Shown: positions 26,005 through 40,369, numbered from the stretch's first letter. The stretch: 64,000 bases of DNA from Luidia sarsii (GCA_949987565.1 OX465110.1:16532394-16596393); one strand, 5' to 3'. Notes: generated from the letters alone by a model not told the origin. Program-made: numbers and translations.

Positions 26005-26020
26005 GGTTCTTTTCAGAACC
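26005..26020 (+). promoter_or_regulatory. Histone-mRNA-type 3' stem-loop (plus)
   Basis: GGTTCTTTTCAGAACC is followed by ACACTTACTCACAAAAGAGA. Both the stem-loop and a purine-rich downstream box resembling the U7-binding element are visible. This is the mirror copy of 25969-25984. Confidence 0.6.
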
Positions 26021-26899
26021 ACACTTACTCACAAAAGAGAATTTACATGGTGTCTCCGCAAACTGATTTATCCTGATATTCTCACCATGCAAACCTTCAA
26101 ATCTCAAGTCTTAAAGTTAATAAAAAAAAAATGCAACCAAATATTATCTGACCTAATACAAATGTACCCATTTATTGGTGTCTGCCTGGGTTTCCATTCC
26201 CCCAGCAGTCCCCCAAAAGTTCGAGGCATTTCTAACATTATCCCTGATGCTCTGACCATTCACAAAATTCCAACAATTCTCGGAACGTCGGGGCATCGTG
26301 CACTGCATAAGCGCCAGCCACATAGACCATGGTGCCCACACACATTACATGTACATGTACGTGTACATGTCCGTCTATGCAGCAGACAGATTCGTGCTGT
26401 ACACACACACACACACACACACACAGGCATCAAACTCTATGTTAACCAAAGCATGGTAGATAATCTTGTCTGGATCATTGTTCGGGTCACCCCTCTCCCC
26501 CCCTCCAGTTCTCAGACACTCAGGAATTTATAATGAAGAAAAATGAAAAATACATGTACGTGAAAGTGCAAGTGCTTGGCCATGAGTACAGGAACATTTC
26601 CACAAGTACATGTACACATACGTAAGTCTTGTAGGCTACACGTACTTGAGTACAGGCACAAATATAAGTACATGACATTTGCTTGAGAATATGATAAAAA
26701 AATCTCATCTTTCTTCCCTTTGATTCTTGCAGGGCTTTTCTCTTTGACAAAGATGCTACATGTATATGCCAGGATTTCTCCAACGCTTGGTTTTTTCTTC
26801 TTCAAGAATAGGCCTATTTGAATTTTCTCCAGTATACAAAGATGTTGCAAACTCATCATCACTGACTATAAAATGACCAAAAAGCAAATTTCAAAAATC

Positions 26900-26995
26900 A
26901 GAAGGCCCTGGACGTTTTGATCCTAGCAGAAGTTCGAACCTTTTGCCTTTTTAGAATGATCATGCTAGGATCGAAACATCAAGCCCTCCTAATTG
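26900..26995. mobile_element. Foldback with opposed hammerhead-like arms
   Basis: GGCCCTGGACGTTTTGATCC (left, reversed core) faces GCTAGGATCGAAACATCAAG (right). It is preceded by the family tail ACTATAAAATGACCAAAAAG. Confidence 0.45.
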
Positions 26996-27307
26996 TTGAA
27001 TGTTTAATTTGGGTTTTTTTTCTTCAGAAAATAAGATCATTCTAGTCAGAGAGCAGTTCCCAGCAATTTTGATTGTATTCATATTCAACTTCTGTCAAAT
27101 GGAATGTCTGTCTTTTATACCTACGGCACTTTGAACTCAGATTTTACTTGAATGACACATCGCTTCTCCAAATTTGATATTTTCAAATGCCTGTGATGCG
27201 TGAGATCATTTCGACGTTTAGTGCACTTACCATGCAGGGCACTTTGTCACTCTTCAATGGTTAAAATGACTAGCACGGTACAGTGTAGCCCCTCCACCTT
27301 TGCAAAG

Positions 27308-27420
27308 AGAGTTGACTATCTGGGAAGGCCTTCATCCAAGGCCTGGATAGCTCAGATCGTAGGAGTGCTAGCACGCAAAGCCAGAGGTCTAAGGTTGAAT
27401 TCCCAGTTGTCAAATATCGT
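27308..27420 (+). mobile_element. tRNA-derived SINE
   Basis: An A-box-like GGATAGCTCAGATCGTAGG (27344-27362) and a decayed B box GGTTGAATTCC (27393-27403). The leader GTTGACTATCTGGGAAGGCC is shared with the copy at 53803. Confidence 0.55.
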
Positions 27421-27457
27421 TTGCCCTTTTTTCAAAGATGTTTAAACATTTCCCAGT

Positions 27458-27640
27458 CATTCAATGAGGGTTTGCCCTGCTCTACAATCTACATACTTGT
27501 AATAAGCACCGAGTGCCCAGTGCTTTGCCTGGTGCCTGATGAAAAAAAAATCAGGCAGCTTGGGTGAGATTCGAACCCGTGACTCCTGCTGGTCTTAACC
27601 ACTTGACCACTGAGCTGGTCGTGGTTGTGTGGTGGATTCA
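27458..27640 (-). mobile_element. tRNA-like repeat, reverse orientation
   Basis: On the minus strand, an A-box-like AGCTCAGTGGTCAAGTGG is followed by a B box GGGTTCGAATC (27578-27568). The plus-strand left end CATTCAATGAGGGTTTGCCC matches the hairpin element at 10511. No complete cloverleaf forms. Confidence 0.4.
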
Positions 27641-27819
27641 AATTTCACTGTCACTTTTCCTTTTGGTTCAAGATCCTCAATCTCTTTTAGCTGAGAGGTG
27701 CTTATGAGAAAATATCAAGCCTTGATTCAAAAGCAGAAACCCATGTAAGGTCACAGCTTGGTCCCTTCTCTCCTGTCTCATGAAACGGTAAGAAAACAAA
27801 ATCTACAACAAATTGCTAC

Positions 27820-27984
27820 CTGATATCTGACTGATCTAAAAATCATAGCTAGAAAATTACATTCAATGTGTCAGCGAAACAAAATGACCTAAAGTGTGTT
27901 CACTGTCCATCCTCCAAATGTCAGATTCAAAGAAGGGGCTTGAAGAAAATGGCCGGACAACAGCTAGGCAGAGAGATGGGAAGG
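27820..27984 (+). repeat. Dispersed direct repeat, copy 1
   Basis: It begins CTGATATCTGACTGATCTAA and ends GGCAGAGAGATGGGAAGG. It is closely matched by 30443-30616, 2.6 kb away in the same orientation. It contains AAAATGGCCGGACAACAG. Origin unknown. Confidence 0.7.
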
Positions 27985-29089
27985 ATGGCAAAATCTGAAA
28001 AATTCACTCGTCTTGATCATCATCAACACACGCAGCTGGAAAAAAAATCTTCGGTCCTGTCAGCATTGGATTGAGCAAGGAAAGGGGGGGGGGCTCCTTG
28101 GACAATTCAGAGAAGGACAAATAAAGTAGCCTGTGCTTCAAATTGACATCCTCTTCAAAACAATTGCAAACAATACTTCCTTCACTGCTGGGAGCTTGTA
28201 GTGAGAGCAAAAATACAGGCAGGACCATTTTAGGCCCAAAAGCTTGGTGACACACTTTGCATCATTGATACAAACAAGATGGTGTAAAAAATGGGTCTTC
28301 TTTTTTATAAACAGACAATGTATGAAATCCTAAGATACACACGTGTAGAACTACTTCATCAACGCTCAAAATTCAGTGAACTACATGTACATGTAGACCA
28401 AGAGAAACCCTACACCAATGAGGGGGGAAAATGAAACCCTGAAGAAACACGCTAACATCAGATTTCACGTCGGCTCAAATTGACCCGACGTGGCGGGGCA
28501 CGACTAATGAATTTGAATCTGTTAGTTACAGTCGAGCTGCAGACAACGGCAATGGACGCTGCTACTTAGCAGCGACATGATGTCAAATCAAATAAAAAGC
28601 CAGCCTCCCTCCTGCATGCTGCCTGGTATATAAAATGCTGCGCACTTTCCAGCACAAGGACAATCTACGGTATAGGCAGCTTGCGAAAAGACCCAATCTC
28701 ATTGATATATGGCACCATAGCTGTAATCCTATTATCTGAGATTCTGAAGCTTTTCCTCCGTGAAGCAGCGTACTGCAGGCGCCTCTGATTGAAGAGTATC
28801 CCCGTAGTCGGTCAGCCCTAACCTGACGAAAATCATCTCAAAATAATTGGAATCATTCTTATTCAAAGTACATGCGCATGTACTAACTTGATTTGTACTT
28901 TCCCCATATCAAGGATACATGTATATTCATTTAATTTATTAAACATCATGTAAATATATAGATGAATGATATTCTGACAATGTGCCTTTGTAAAGTCCAG
29001 ACGAGTTCCTTTCCACTTTGTACGCATCAAGAAACTTGCAAAATGGGAAATTGCTCAAAGAATACAGTACATCATCAGACTCCCTTCCC

Positions 29090-29218
29090 TTTTGTCCTTC
29101 CTCTGTCATGTGTGTCAGGGCTTTCCTTCCCCTGACAGTCTGTGTTTGTCCTAGTCAACATGCCTTTGAGAAAGGTTCTGCAAGGATCAAAACGTCAGGC
29201 CCTCGAACTTTTGAGAAC
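29090..29218 (+). mobile_element. Dispersed repeat ending in a hammerhead-like motif
   Basis: CTCCTCTGTCATGTGTGTCA-type sequence, then CCCCTGACAGTCTGTGT, then TTGAGAA, stem GGTTC/GGATC, AAAAC and GTC (29166-29196). It is co-linear with 56325-56445, sharing about 120 bp. Confidence 0.5.
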
Positions 29219-30442
29219 ATGCCAGTCTGTGTTCCGCACAAACAATATGATTTTACTTTGTAATTTTGCTGATGTGATGCACAGCCTCTGTGCTCAATCT
29301 TGATTTACAATACGGGGGCTTTCATTTGCAACCATATCACACCAGGCTATTTTTATGGGTTCCTTGGAGAGACCCAAACCTCACTGCTAGCAAAAGCAGT
29401 GGATTGATATGGGGTTTTGCTCGACTCGACATATAATTAGCGCTGCCATGCTGAGTGTGTTGCCCGCCTGCCTGCTGAAAAATACGCACATTGATAGTGG
29501 ATATAATGTTCTTTGTACAGTATCTAAATATCCCCAAGAATGAAAAACAGGAAAGTTGAATGATTTTCCTTCTGGAAGACTGCCTAAAACCTCCTGTCAG
29601 GAAATTGCGGTGTCACACATGACCCCAACAAATTATCAAGTTACAGGTACATGTACATACATACATAAATGTACCGAGTGCATGCATACCCAAGATTCCT
29701 GACAAAAATTGTCAAGCTGAATAGAATGGTTTGGCAATTGGCATATTCCATAATATTGATCATGTCTACCGATAAATTGCAAATCTATTCTTCAAAATGA
29801 AATCTGGCTTTTGCAAGACCACTTCCAGCAGGCTGACTGACCTGTGCACTGTCCACAAATTGCTAAAGATTCTGCAATTCTCTAGGAATTTCAACAAAGG
29901 CCTAGTACCACGGTGTAGAAGGATATCAGGATCCTGTGCTTCAAGAAGACATGATATTGGCAGGTCCCCTTTACAACTGCTTCATCCTCCGATGCAAAAA
30001 AAAACCAAAAATGAAATAAAATAAAAACGTGAAAGGAATTAAGAGTCTGGTATTGCTCTAGCTTTGCCCAAACAACTTCAAGATATCTCCATGTGCGTAA
30101 AAACACATATATACTGTACGTGTAAGTGCCCAAAGTATAGGTACATGTATGTTTCGTTGAGTAAAAACAGCCATTCATTTTTCAAAGGCCTCATCTTCCT
30201 TTTATTGCAGAGAAGCTTGAATAAGCTAAATTATGGCTGGGAAAAAATTCTTACGAGGCGTACAAATTTCACTGGCAAATCTAATTATGGCATTCTGCTG
30301 ATGTACAATGCAAGGCAATCCACCTCTCCTGAGTGCATGCAACTCCACAGTGCACGAGAGAATGAATGCATGAGTGGCAGTGGCTTGTGCACATACTGCA
30401 CAACATACAGTACTATGCGCAGCGTACATGTACATGTACGTG

Positions 30443-30616
30443 CTGATATCTGACTGATCTAAAAATCATCTAGAAAATCACATTCAGCGTGTCAGCAAAA
30501 CAAAAAATGATCTTAAGTGTGTTCACTCACTTCACTGTCCATCCTCCAAATGTCAGATTCAAAGAAGGGACACTTGAAGAAAATGGCCGGACAACAGAGG
30601 CAGAGAGATGGGAAGG
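30443..30616 (+). repeat. Dispersed direct repeat, copy 2
   Basis: This is the same sequence as 27820-27984, with small indels. Probably an uncharacterised interspersed element. Confidence 0.7.
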
Positions 30617-31148
30617 TAAATAAAACAAATGTACGTGCTGAAGGCATGGTCAAAACACGAGGACACGGGACTTCTCTAATTGGATGCTTTTTGGGGGTTT
30701 CATGTTTTGGCTTGTTCGTCAATGGCCCGAAGGACACCATCGGAGAAAACACAAATAAATAATTGAAGTGGCAAAACAGAGGCCAGGCAATGGATTAGGG
30801 ATGCAGACACACATGTGGTGAGGGTGGGAGCACTGGGGTTTATATAGTCTTACTCAGACCGTTCACCCTTTTTCCACATTTGTGTCGCCGTTGACTACCT
30901 CAAGGGGCTCTCACTCAGACAACAGACACGACTTGCCCGCCTAAAACAGCCAAAGCTTTTAACCAGCACGTTTCCCCACGCATCTCCTCCAGTCAAATTC
31001 CTCCATATTGGATGCCATGTACTGATGTACAAAGCAGTGAGTGTGCCCTTTTTAGTCAGTTCTTTGCCATTTTCTATTTTTTTTTTCATTTGCATGATGT
31101 GCACAGGTCACTATTCCTCATTTCCAATTACATTGTGAATTTGTCACA

Positions 31149-31500
31149 GATACATGTACATGGTGTGTACAATCTGCACACTACACATACTGTAAGTGTA
31201 TGACAGACCAATTATGTACATGTACTGTACATGTATGTACATGTACAGTACAATGTAAAAGTGAATAAACATTACTCTATGTACATGTACATTGTATGCA
31301 TACATGTACAAATGTATGTATAAAATATACTGAATGCTGTATACATGCACAATTGCACATACAAAGTGGTTATAATGAACTACATTTGCATATACCGCAC
31401 CGGTAATTACCAGTAATTACCGGTATACAGTACAATCCAATGTACATGTAGTGTATTTACAATACATGTACTGTACATGTACATGTACATGTACATGTAC
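31149..31500. repeat. Cluster of GTACAT/TACATGTA runs
   Basis: Dense self-complementary TACATGTA words include an uninterrupted run near 31466-31500. A 12-bp inverted repeat ACCGGTAATTAC (31399-31410 and 31413-31424) lies inside. The same word is scattered through the whole window. Confidence 0.8.
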
Positions 31501-32784
31501 TTCATCAACTAGTCTGTATCAGTTATATCATTACAATACATTTATACAAGTATATTATTTACAAGTGAATGAAAATCATTATTCTTATGGAAAATCCATC
31601 AATGGGAATGACCAATGCAAATGCAATGCCAGATATTTGCAACACATGAACATTCGAGATGTGACAGAGTTTTTGAAAAAATTTGTCCGTCCACTAAACC
31701 AGACTGAGTTGGCATCCATTTGAGAAATTATTTTTTGAACTCACACATACATGTACATCTATGAAGTACAGTGTACATGTAATTAGGGGGAAAGTATGAA
31801 GCTTTCAAATCTACAAAGGGCTTGACATTTCATTGAAGAATACCGTAAACACTTCTTTACACTGCTTTACATGGAGTGAGTTGGCAATGAAAGGTTCCGT
31901 AAAAGGAATCTATTCGGACTCTTCCTGATTTAAAAGCTTTCGTCTTTTAGCATATGGCCACGTTTTCTAATTGGACCTACATGTAGATCTGACGTACATA
32001 CTGTGCGTACACTACTGTACGTGTGCGTACTACACAGGCAATGGGTCTACATGGTCTAGGGCCATGCAATGCGGCTACCGTGTAGTGAGGGGCAGTGCTG
32101 GTTGGATGTGTCATCGTAACTCAGCGAGTCGTGAGCGCGAGCGGCTGGCCGCGGGGCATCCACGTTGCCTTAGCAACCACCTAATCAATGAAATGCATGT
32201 TTACTGTGGCTGTTGAGTCTAGCCTGTCTTACAGAGCTGAATGTGCCTTGTGCATGTGGCTACTAGAGTTCCCTAGTTATTTCTTGGGTCATGACCTTAT
32301 ATTAACATTTATTTATATTTTGGGGATTTTTTAATCTAATATCTTTTGTGCTGCCTACATGTATATATCTTAACAGCATTCAAAATTTTCTTCAATTTAT
32401 ATTTGCAATGTGAGTTAATTTGAAGGAAAACAAATACATTACCGGTATAACAAAATTTATAATATTTATATTTTGAACATTTATTATATCCTTTGTGACC
32501 CAGAAATTAAAGAAATATGATTTTCATTCAAATGTCTACATGTCAATGTATTAAAAAAAAAATGACATGTCTATGCACATGTCTGCAACTGTTACGCCAT
32601 TATTATTATTGACAATTTGCCAGAGAGGACAAGTAAACAGGCATAGTCACAATAATAGCGAAAGTAAGAGAATATTGAAAAATATAGAATTATAAAATTT
32701 TATAAAGAATCATACGTACATGTACACTTAGAAGGAAATTTAAGAAGGGAAGAGGGATATCCATGTACAGTACATGTACATGTA

Positions 32785-33236
32785 AGGCTTTTTCACACCA
32801 CATCAATTCCCCGGTTAAATTCCTGGGAAATACATGTATGTTGTTTAGTCACCTCAACTGGCAATTTCCCAGAAAATTGCATAACCCAGGGGATTTCCCA
32901 TTCCCGTTCAGGAGCAGGGTTAAGAGTGCTAACCACGGCATTACTGTAATATCAGGGAAATAGGAAAAAAAAGGTGTGAATCTGAGGTGAAATGTGGCCA
33001 GCCCAAGGGTTGCGTTCTGTGATCGAGAACGGCACAGCATGGGCTGGGTTTGACAATCAAAATGACCAGATGGAGGAACGGACTGAGCAAATCCCTTGGG
33101 AAATTATTTTCCTTGGAGTGAGAAAATGGATGAAGTTTGAATCGTCGGTGGCCGGTGGGGTTATAATTCCCCGAGAAATTCCAGGGAAAAGAAATTCCCA
33201 GGAGAATAGCTGTGTACATGTAGTGTGGAAAGGCCT
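32785..33236. mobile_element. Foldback/MITE-like element
   Basis: The left end AAGGCTTTTTCACACCACAT inverts against the right end AGTGTGGAAAGGCCT. Subterminal inverted blocks AATTCCCCGG and TAATTCCCCG lie inside. Internal GGGAAAT/ATTTCCC words repeat. No ORF. Confidence 0.5.
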
Positions 33237-33253
33237 GTACAATGTACACTGTA

Positions 33254-33299
33254 CATCATTTCGTGGGCAACTACATGTATAGTTGCCCACGAAATGATG
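33254..33299. repeat. Perfect 20-bp inverted repeat
   Basis: CATCATTTCGTGGGCAACTA (33254-33273) and its exact inverse (33280-33299) are separated by six bases. It lies directly beside the foldback element ending at 33236. Confidence 0.85.
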
Positions 33300-33672
33300 C
33301 TCTCTTAGAAAATGGCAGAGGCCAATGGCACAAAGTGTGTTGCCAAGGTTCTGACTTGTGACTTACGGCCATACAAGATGGCGCATGCATGTACTTGACT
33401 ACCGTAATGCATGGTTGCACTGGCTGATCAATAGTGCTATATGGAGGGGGGAGGGGGTCAGGAAGTGTCAGAAAATGGGTAAGTGGGCGAGTGGGGTGAA
33501 CATGAACAAAAGGGGAAGAGGGGTGTGTAGGAGGGGCAAGGAAGGCATGAGGAGGAGGAGGGGTAGGAAGTATACTATACACATTTGCAATAATAAACAA
33601 AGCACAACCAAGGGGAACGACTGACAAAATTAAATTACATTGAAATGGAAATTTGCTGGACCAGTCAGTTTC

Positions 33673-33790
33673 CCGAAGATGGGCCGGAATACTACACACT
33701 GCCCAAAACGTTGAGTTACCATGGTTACTGGCTCTTCTCAGAGCCATGCTCCATCTCAAAAGATGATGTAGCAATGTTGTCAAGTGCTGC
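33673..33790 (+). mobile_element. Uninterrupted hammerhead plus histone-stem-loop repeat
   Basis: A degenerate core CCGAAGA (33673-33679) is followed by stem II GGGC/GCCC, then AAAAC, GTTGAGTTACC and a perfect histone-type hairpin GGCTCTTCTCAGAGCC (33730-33745). CATGCTCCATCTC and AGATGATG come next. The same order occurs at 22160-22600 around the MITE-like insertion, so both copies belong to one family. Confidence 0.55.
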
Positions 33791-34113
33791 AAACGTGTCC
33801 CCACATTGTATCGTATTCGATGAACATGCATGACATTTACGGGTTCTGATTCCATCATGAATCCGATGGCAACATGTTTTATTCTATTCCACACAGACTT
33901 TGTGCTCATGAATGAATTTGACCAAGCCTTCCACTGAGAATTATAGACTACTCAAAGTCTGTGTTCAACTGAGGCTCACAATGCCTAGAAATCTGACCCC
34001 TGACCCAGTGCAAGGGTCCTGCCTGAGTTTACACCCCCCCCCCAGACACTTCACGTACATGTAGGTGTAAATTATTGATGGGTCCGGCACAAATAAAAAA
34101 CATGCACAGGGGT

Positions 34114-34506
<393 letters not shown>

Positions 34507-34706
34507 NNNNNNNNNNNNNNNNNNNNNNNNNNNNNNNNNNNNNNNNNNNNNNNNNNNNNNNNNNNNNNNNNNNNNNNNNNNNNNNNNNNNNNNNNNNNNN
34601 NNNNNNNNNNNNNNNNNNNNNNNNNNNNNNNNNNNNNNNNNNNNNNNNNNNNNNNNNNNNNNNNNNNNNNNNNNNNNNNNNNNNNNNNNNNNNNNNNNNN
34701 NNNNNN
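34507..34706. other. Assembly gap (200 N)
   Basis: Exactly 200 N. The round number suggests a placeholder of unknown true length. It falls in junctophilin intron 1. Confidence 0.99.
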
Positions 34707-37700
34707 AAAAACAATTTATTTAACTTTAAAATCAGACAACCCCTTTATTTTTCAGCGTAACTGCATGGAAATTGTCCAACTCCCGAGGTACTGATTGCAA
34801 ATTATGTAAAATGGCCAAATATGGGAACAGTAAATTAAATCCTATTTAAATGACACTGCATTGGATTATTTGAAAATGGCAGCCCTTGTGTCGGAAATAC
34901 ACAGTATATATGTACATTGCACACCCCCACATCCTGGCTAAAGCCTTCTTTGTTAGTGACAATACTGATAATAGTGACAATACATGTAATTTCTGCAGTA
35001 CATCCCAGTAGTATGGTTGATTTTATGGGCTCATTAGACTTCACATTTAGTCCTGTTTGGCTAACACCTGTTTTTCAATTGATTGGCCACAAGGCGACAT
35101 GCACTCGCTATTAATTACCTGACAATGTGCAGTGAAAATTTAGGATTCCCCCTGTCTGGTATGCCTGCTGAAAAGTGTGGCTGTGCTGCATAAAATCAAT
35201 TTTTGTGACTACATAGGCCTACAGCAGAGCCAAAGACAAGCTTATATGAAAAGGTTGGATTTCATTGTTATGGTTGTCAAGTTGGGTTTTTTTCATAACG
35301 ACTGGCAATTATTGAAAAGGCCTATGGATTATAAAATGGATACATGTAGAATTATCTTTATATGAAAAGAATGCTGCACATGATGCACACTTCTCTTCTC
35401 ATGATAACTGCTCCTTTTCAAGCATTTTTTTTTTTAAATCTCAATTTCACAATACCATTTTAGGTCTACAAATTGGCAAAAAATTGTATAAAAATAAACA
35501 AATTATAAATTGGTAGCATTTCAGTTTTAACCATAGAGGCCATTAGAGAGCTTAGATGCATAGACCTAAATATCTGGACGTCGTGGACGTTCACTTGAGC
35601 ATACAGATATCATTTTTGTGTGCAGAATTCGGACAAAAAAAGTTATAATGAAAAATGAAACAAGCATTTACTTGAATTCATCAACGATTTGATAAACCTA
35701 ATCGAGGCTGGTCCTTAAGTGTTCTTTAGTACAGTACTACATTGTGTCATGTAGGCCAACATCATATGTTTTTGAAATGTACATATACATGTAGAATGAA
35801 ATAAGCAATCTGAAACACAGACACACACAAACACACAGCCAGTAATTGCATCCTTCAACTGCAGCCACATTATTGAGCCCTGTCCTTAGACCATTTCCCC
35901 TCGCGATACCGCATCACACGTTCCCCCGATTAGATCTCTGACCCTATTCAACCATCGACCCGCAAGTAAATGATACGGTCAAAGAACAAAAGGGAGACTA
36001 ATTAGAGGGTCCGTTGGACGCCGCCAAAGAAGGGGAGAGAAATCAATAACGAGCTACAGGGCTGTGTCTCCATCAATACTCCACCAGTTGCATCATCAGC
36101 AAGCATTGGCTGGCACAGTTTTTCCGCAGACGCGCACGTACAGTACGCTGCACCATACGGTCCTACACGTCTTCTGCACCTTGTCGGCCGATTCCGGTTG
36201 GTTCTGTCCGTAATGAGTGCGACATGCCAGATTGACAAACAGCACAAACAGATGCAGAAATGACAGGCTACTGCCACAATCGCTCGCCTTTATTATCATG
36301 CAGCATAGGGTAGATAATGCACTGAACTCAGTAGACTGTCATGTCTATATATTTTTTTCCTTTCGCAAATTTATGTGTTGCCCCAAACATGGACAATATT
36401 CTTTGAAGCTTTCCCCCTGTTTGCTGTTTGATTTTGTACATATATATACACTTTTTACAAAAAAATTGCTTTTCTGGAAGCACTGTGTTTCGCTTTTTAT
36501 GTTATCATTCCTGGGTATATGGGCATTTTTCAGGTTCTTTTCTTCTCATTCAACATTTTCAAAGCATGTGTTCAACTGTATCAGTTGAACATTTTACTTG
36601 TTAAATATTCCAAGATTGGTTTTTAGGGTCAAAGGTCAAATATGATCGTGTGATGTCACAGGGAAGCATGCTTTTCAAAAAAAAATTTCATCTTGCAAAG
36701 TCTATGAAATCTTAAGAGCTAGAATGTTAATTTTTTTAACTTTTATAATAATTTTCTTTACCGGTATACCGTATAGATCTATGAGTAAGAAAGCAAAACT
36801 CACGAGAAATAATATCTCAATTTTTTTTTATAGTTTGAACGACACTGTACTGCAATGCATCAAGCCGTGCACATCTACAATATACAGTGAACATTGATTT
36901 CTTGCCCGTGTAATTTGTTCAATGAATTCTTGGTACAATATACATGTACCATGAATTTGCAGGCTTGCAGCACATGTTCATAAGGTTCGGTAGGATACTC
37001 ACATACTCATTATAATTGACACATTTCATGGGAAAGTGCAAGCAAACACACAGCACTAAAATAACTGAACCGCCGCTTAATGACAGAGTCAACCGGCGAC
37101 CGCAACCAAACGGCAGATGCTGTACAGCAACCGTGTGTTGAGGCCTATGAAGGATTAAAAATGACTTGGGCAAAGGTGCTGGATATTGGCGCATGAGCTT
37201 TTGCAAAAAAAATGGATGGAAAAAATGGATGTCATCGACATTAATACCAATCTGACCCTGAAATAACAGTTGAAATGTTTCTGGATAAAAAGGACATGGT
37301 TCATGTATATACCGGGTATACATGTACATATATTCAGTACCTGTGGTCTACATGTACTGTACAATATGTACATTTTGGGTTTGTAAAAAATTAATTACAA
37401 ATATGTACGTACTGGCATGTAGATAAAATTAAACATGCCACACAGCCCAGTTCATATCGTTGGGCTCATTAACATGAACAGCTCCCCTTATCTGCATAAT
37501 TACACGAGGGGACAAGACTGAACATCTGGTATGCTGCAAACTCGTGTACATGTACATCTACGTAGCGACTACTGCTGAAGCCAGTCACAAAAAAGACACT
37601 TTTATAAAATTCACACTGGATGCCATAATACCATCTGTAAGTTGATTGCGAGTTGGGACCGGATGTTGGGTACAGTACTAGAATTATCTAACTGAAGTAC

Positions 37701-37737
37701 ATGTACATGGGCTTCAATAATGCATGGTTTTGGTTTA

Positions 37738-38331
<594 letters not shown>

Positions 38332-39589
38332 CTGAGCACAGAGAGAGACACAGACTGTTACTAACACACTACTCTAGAATAACAAACACAAAGGAAAGAA
38401 ATAATATCGGCCGTGAAATACACTACATTAAGAGCGGAAATGGTGCTTCTGTAAGCGCGGATTCTATGTTTACGGTAAGCAGAACCATAAAATTGGGCTC
38501 TGCAGACCTGTGTAAAACTCACCCAATCTGATGGCTTTTTAAGTGAAAATTCCATTCCCAACAGGGGTGACATGTCATACAGTATTTGTGCGCAGAATAC
38601 AAAAATCACATTAGGACACACACTGAATGCCAGCAATTCCCTGTCACGAGCTGCAAAGTCTGCCAGTTTAACTGCAGAATGCATATAGGGCTGTATCACT
38701 AAGGCACACGTTCACTGATGCCGACAGACTCAACAGTGTACGGACATGCCAGGTCAGGTCAGACTCTACATACAAGGACAAACAATAACACAATCCTTAC
38801 TCTCCGATCACCGTCCGCCAAATATCACTCTCAGCCACAAGCGCTGCAGACCCTTGAATGCTCCGAGCTGACTGCACATCTGCATATAATGTGCTTGTAT
38901 TTGAATACTGCAGGTAACGCACAGCATGTGCACCAGAGGCAGCAGGGGTACTTGGGCCCTGACAACGACTTGGACTAATCATCGCCGACTGCTGTACACA
39001 CGCTGCATGCAATTGCCTCCAATGCAGCACGGCAGTCACAGTCCCATCGTATTTAAGGGGGCCGCATGCGGCTCCTCATGAATAATGAACAACCACTCAG
39101 AGTTCATAAGGTTTAGCAGTCTGTCAGTGCATCACGGGCATCCAGCGCTGGCGTGCAATGTGCAGACCCACGATGTGATGTGGCAGCTGTACCTGACAGC
39201 GTGTACACGCCACAAACCTATATTTGTAGCTGGCTACACATAGTACACTCAAGACCATCCTTTGCTTTGATACATGAACATGCACCGTGCCTAAATGATA
39301 CAGTTCCTACAGACATTGAAGCATATCTTGCAATACAAAATCACCCAAATTCTCAAAATGTTAATTATCAGTTTTCTAAAAGCTACCAGTACTTGCAATT
39401 AAAAAAAAAAATGAAATTTTTACTTTTACTACCACCCAGTATTTTGATAATTGTAGTCTGACAACACTGTATGCCCGAGGGGAAAGGTTGCCATCACACA
39501 TAAACAATCCTAGATACATGTAGATCATACAACAGAAATATGTAGTCAATCTAATTCAATAGATTATTATAATAATGGTATTGATTAAT

Positions 39590-39770
39590 AATTGATAATA
39601 ATAAAGAAACTGAAAGTTAAATTTTCAAATTTCAAATCAAAACTTTAAAGTTTAAATCAAAATATCATATTTCAAATTTCAAATTAAAATTTCAAATAAA
39701 AAAAATTCAATTTCAAATCAAAAATTTAAATTCCATATTTCACATTAAGACTTAAATTTTGTCAAATAAA
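39590..39770. repeat. AT-rich ATTTCAAA-type low complexity
   Basis: Irregular repeats of TTTCAAAT/AAATTTC without a fixed period. Confidence 0.7.
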
Positions 39771-40369
39771 AAGTGATTTCCCGATTTACAAAATCCCGGT
39801 ATTCACTGGTGTTTCCTACATGTATCTGTATAATTTCCCCTTCCCTTGGTGACCCCCATTTCTATTTTTTGTTATCTTACTCCATTTTTGTGAGTTTTGA
39901 TCCTTTTTGGAACACCCCTCTTGTCCCTTTTCCCCCTCCTCCTCGATGCTCAGCCTCTTTCTTAAATCTCCATCCCTCCTTCAAGTGAGTGCTTCTGCCT
40001 TCTCCATGATGAGTACTGGGACAAAACTCAGCCATGAGTACCGGTACATGTACAATGTACAAAAGAAACAAAAAGGTTTGAGTATAGGTTTCCAGGATTT
40101 GTTCAAGATTCCAAAATGTACAAGTGCATTTCTATGTAATATTTGAGCATGAATACTCCACCACTGAGCTAAACCGTAGTCGCTCAGTGGGTTTTTGAAG
40201 TGCATTGATTGAACTGTGTATCCCAAATGATGACAGTGAAGGCAGAGAGATACAATGTAATGTGGCACCTTTTTTGTTTGACTTTGTACAAAAGATGCCA
40301 CCAACCCACCACCATTTTACACGGAGTTCAAGTTGCACGCTCTTCGGGTAGCACGTGCTCACCGAAGTC

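Larger units (their letters stand above)
25904..26118. mobile_element. Near-perfect palindromic retroelement with 14-bp target duplication
   Basis: The element at 25918-26104 is bounded by perfect direct repeats CAAGTCTTAAAGTT (25904-25917, 26105-26118). Arms of about 75 bp (25918-25993 and 25996-26075) are almost perfect inverses around a 2-base centre, starting CAGGATA. An unpaired tail (ATATTCTCACC, then AAACCTTCAAATCT) matches in reverse the start of the copy at 19421. Each arm carries a perfect histone-type stem-loop. There is no ORF. Confidence 0.8.
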
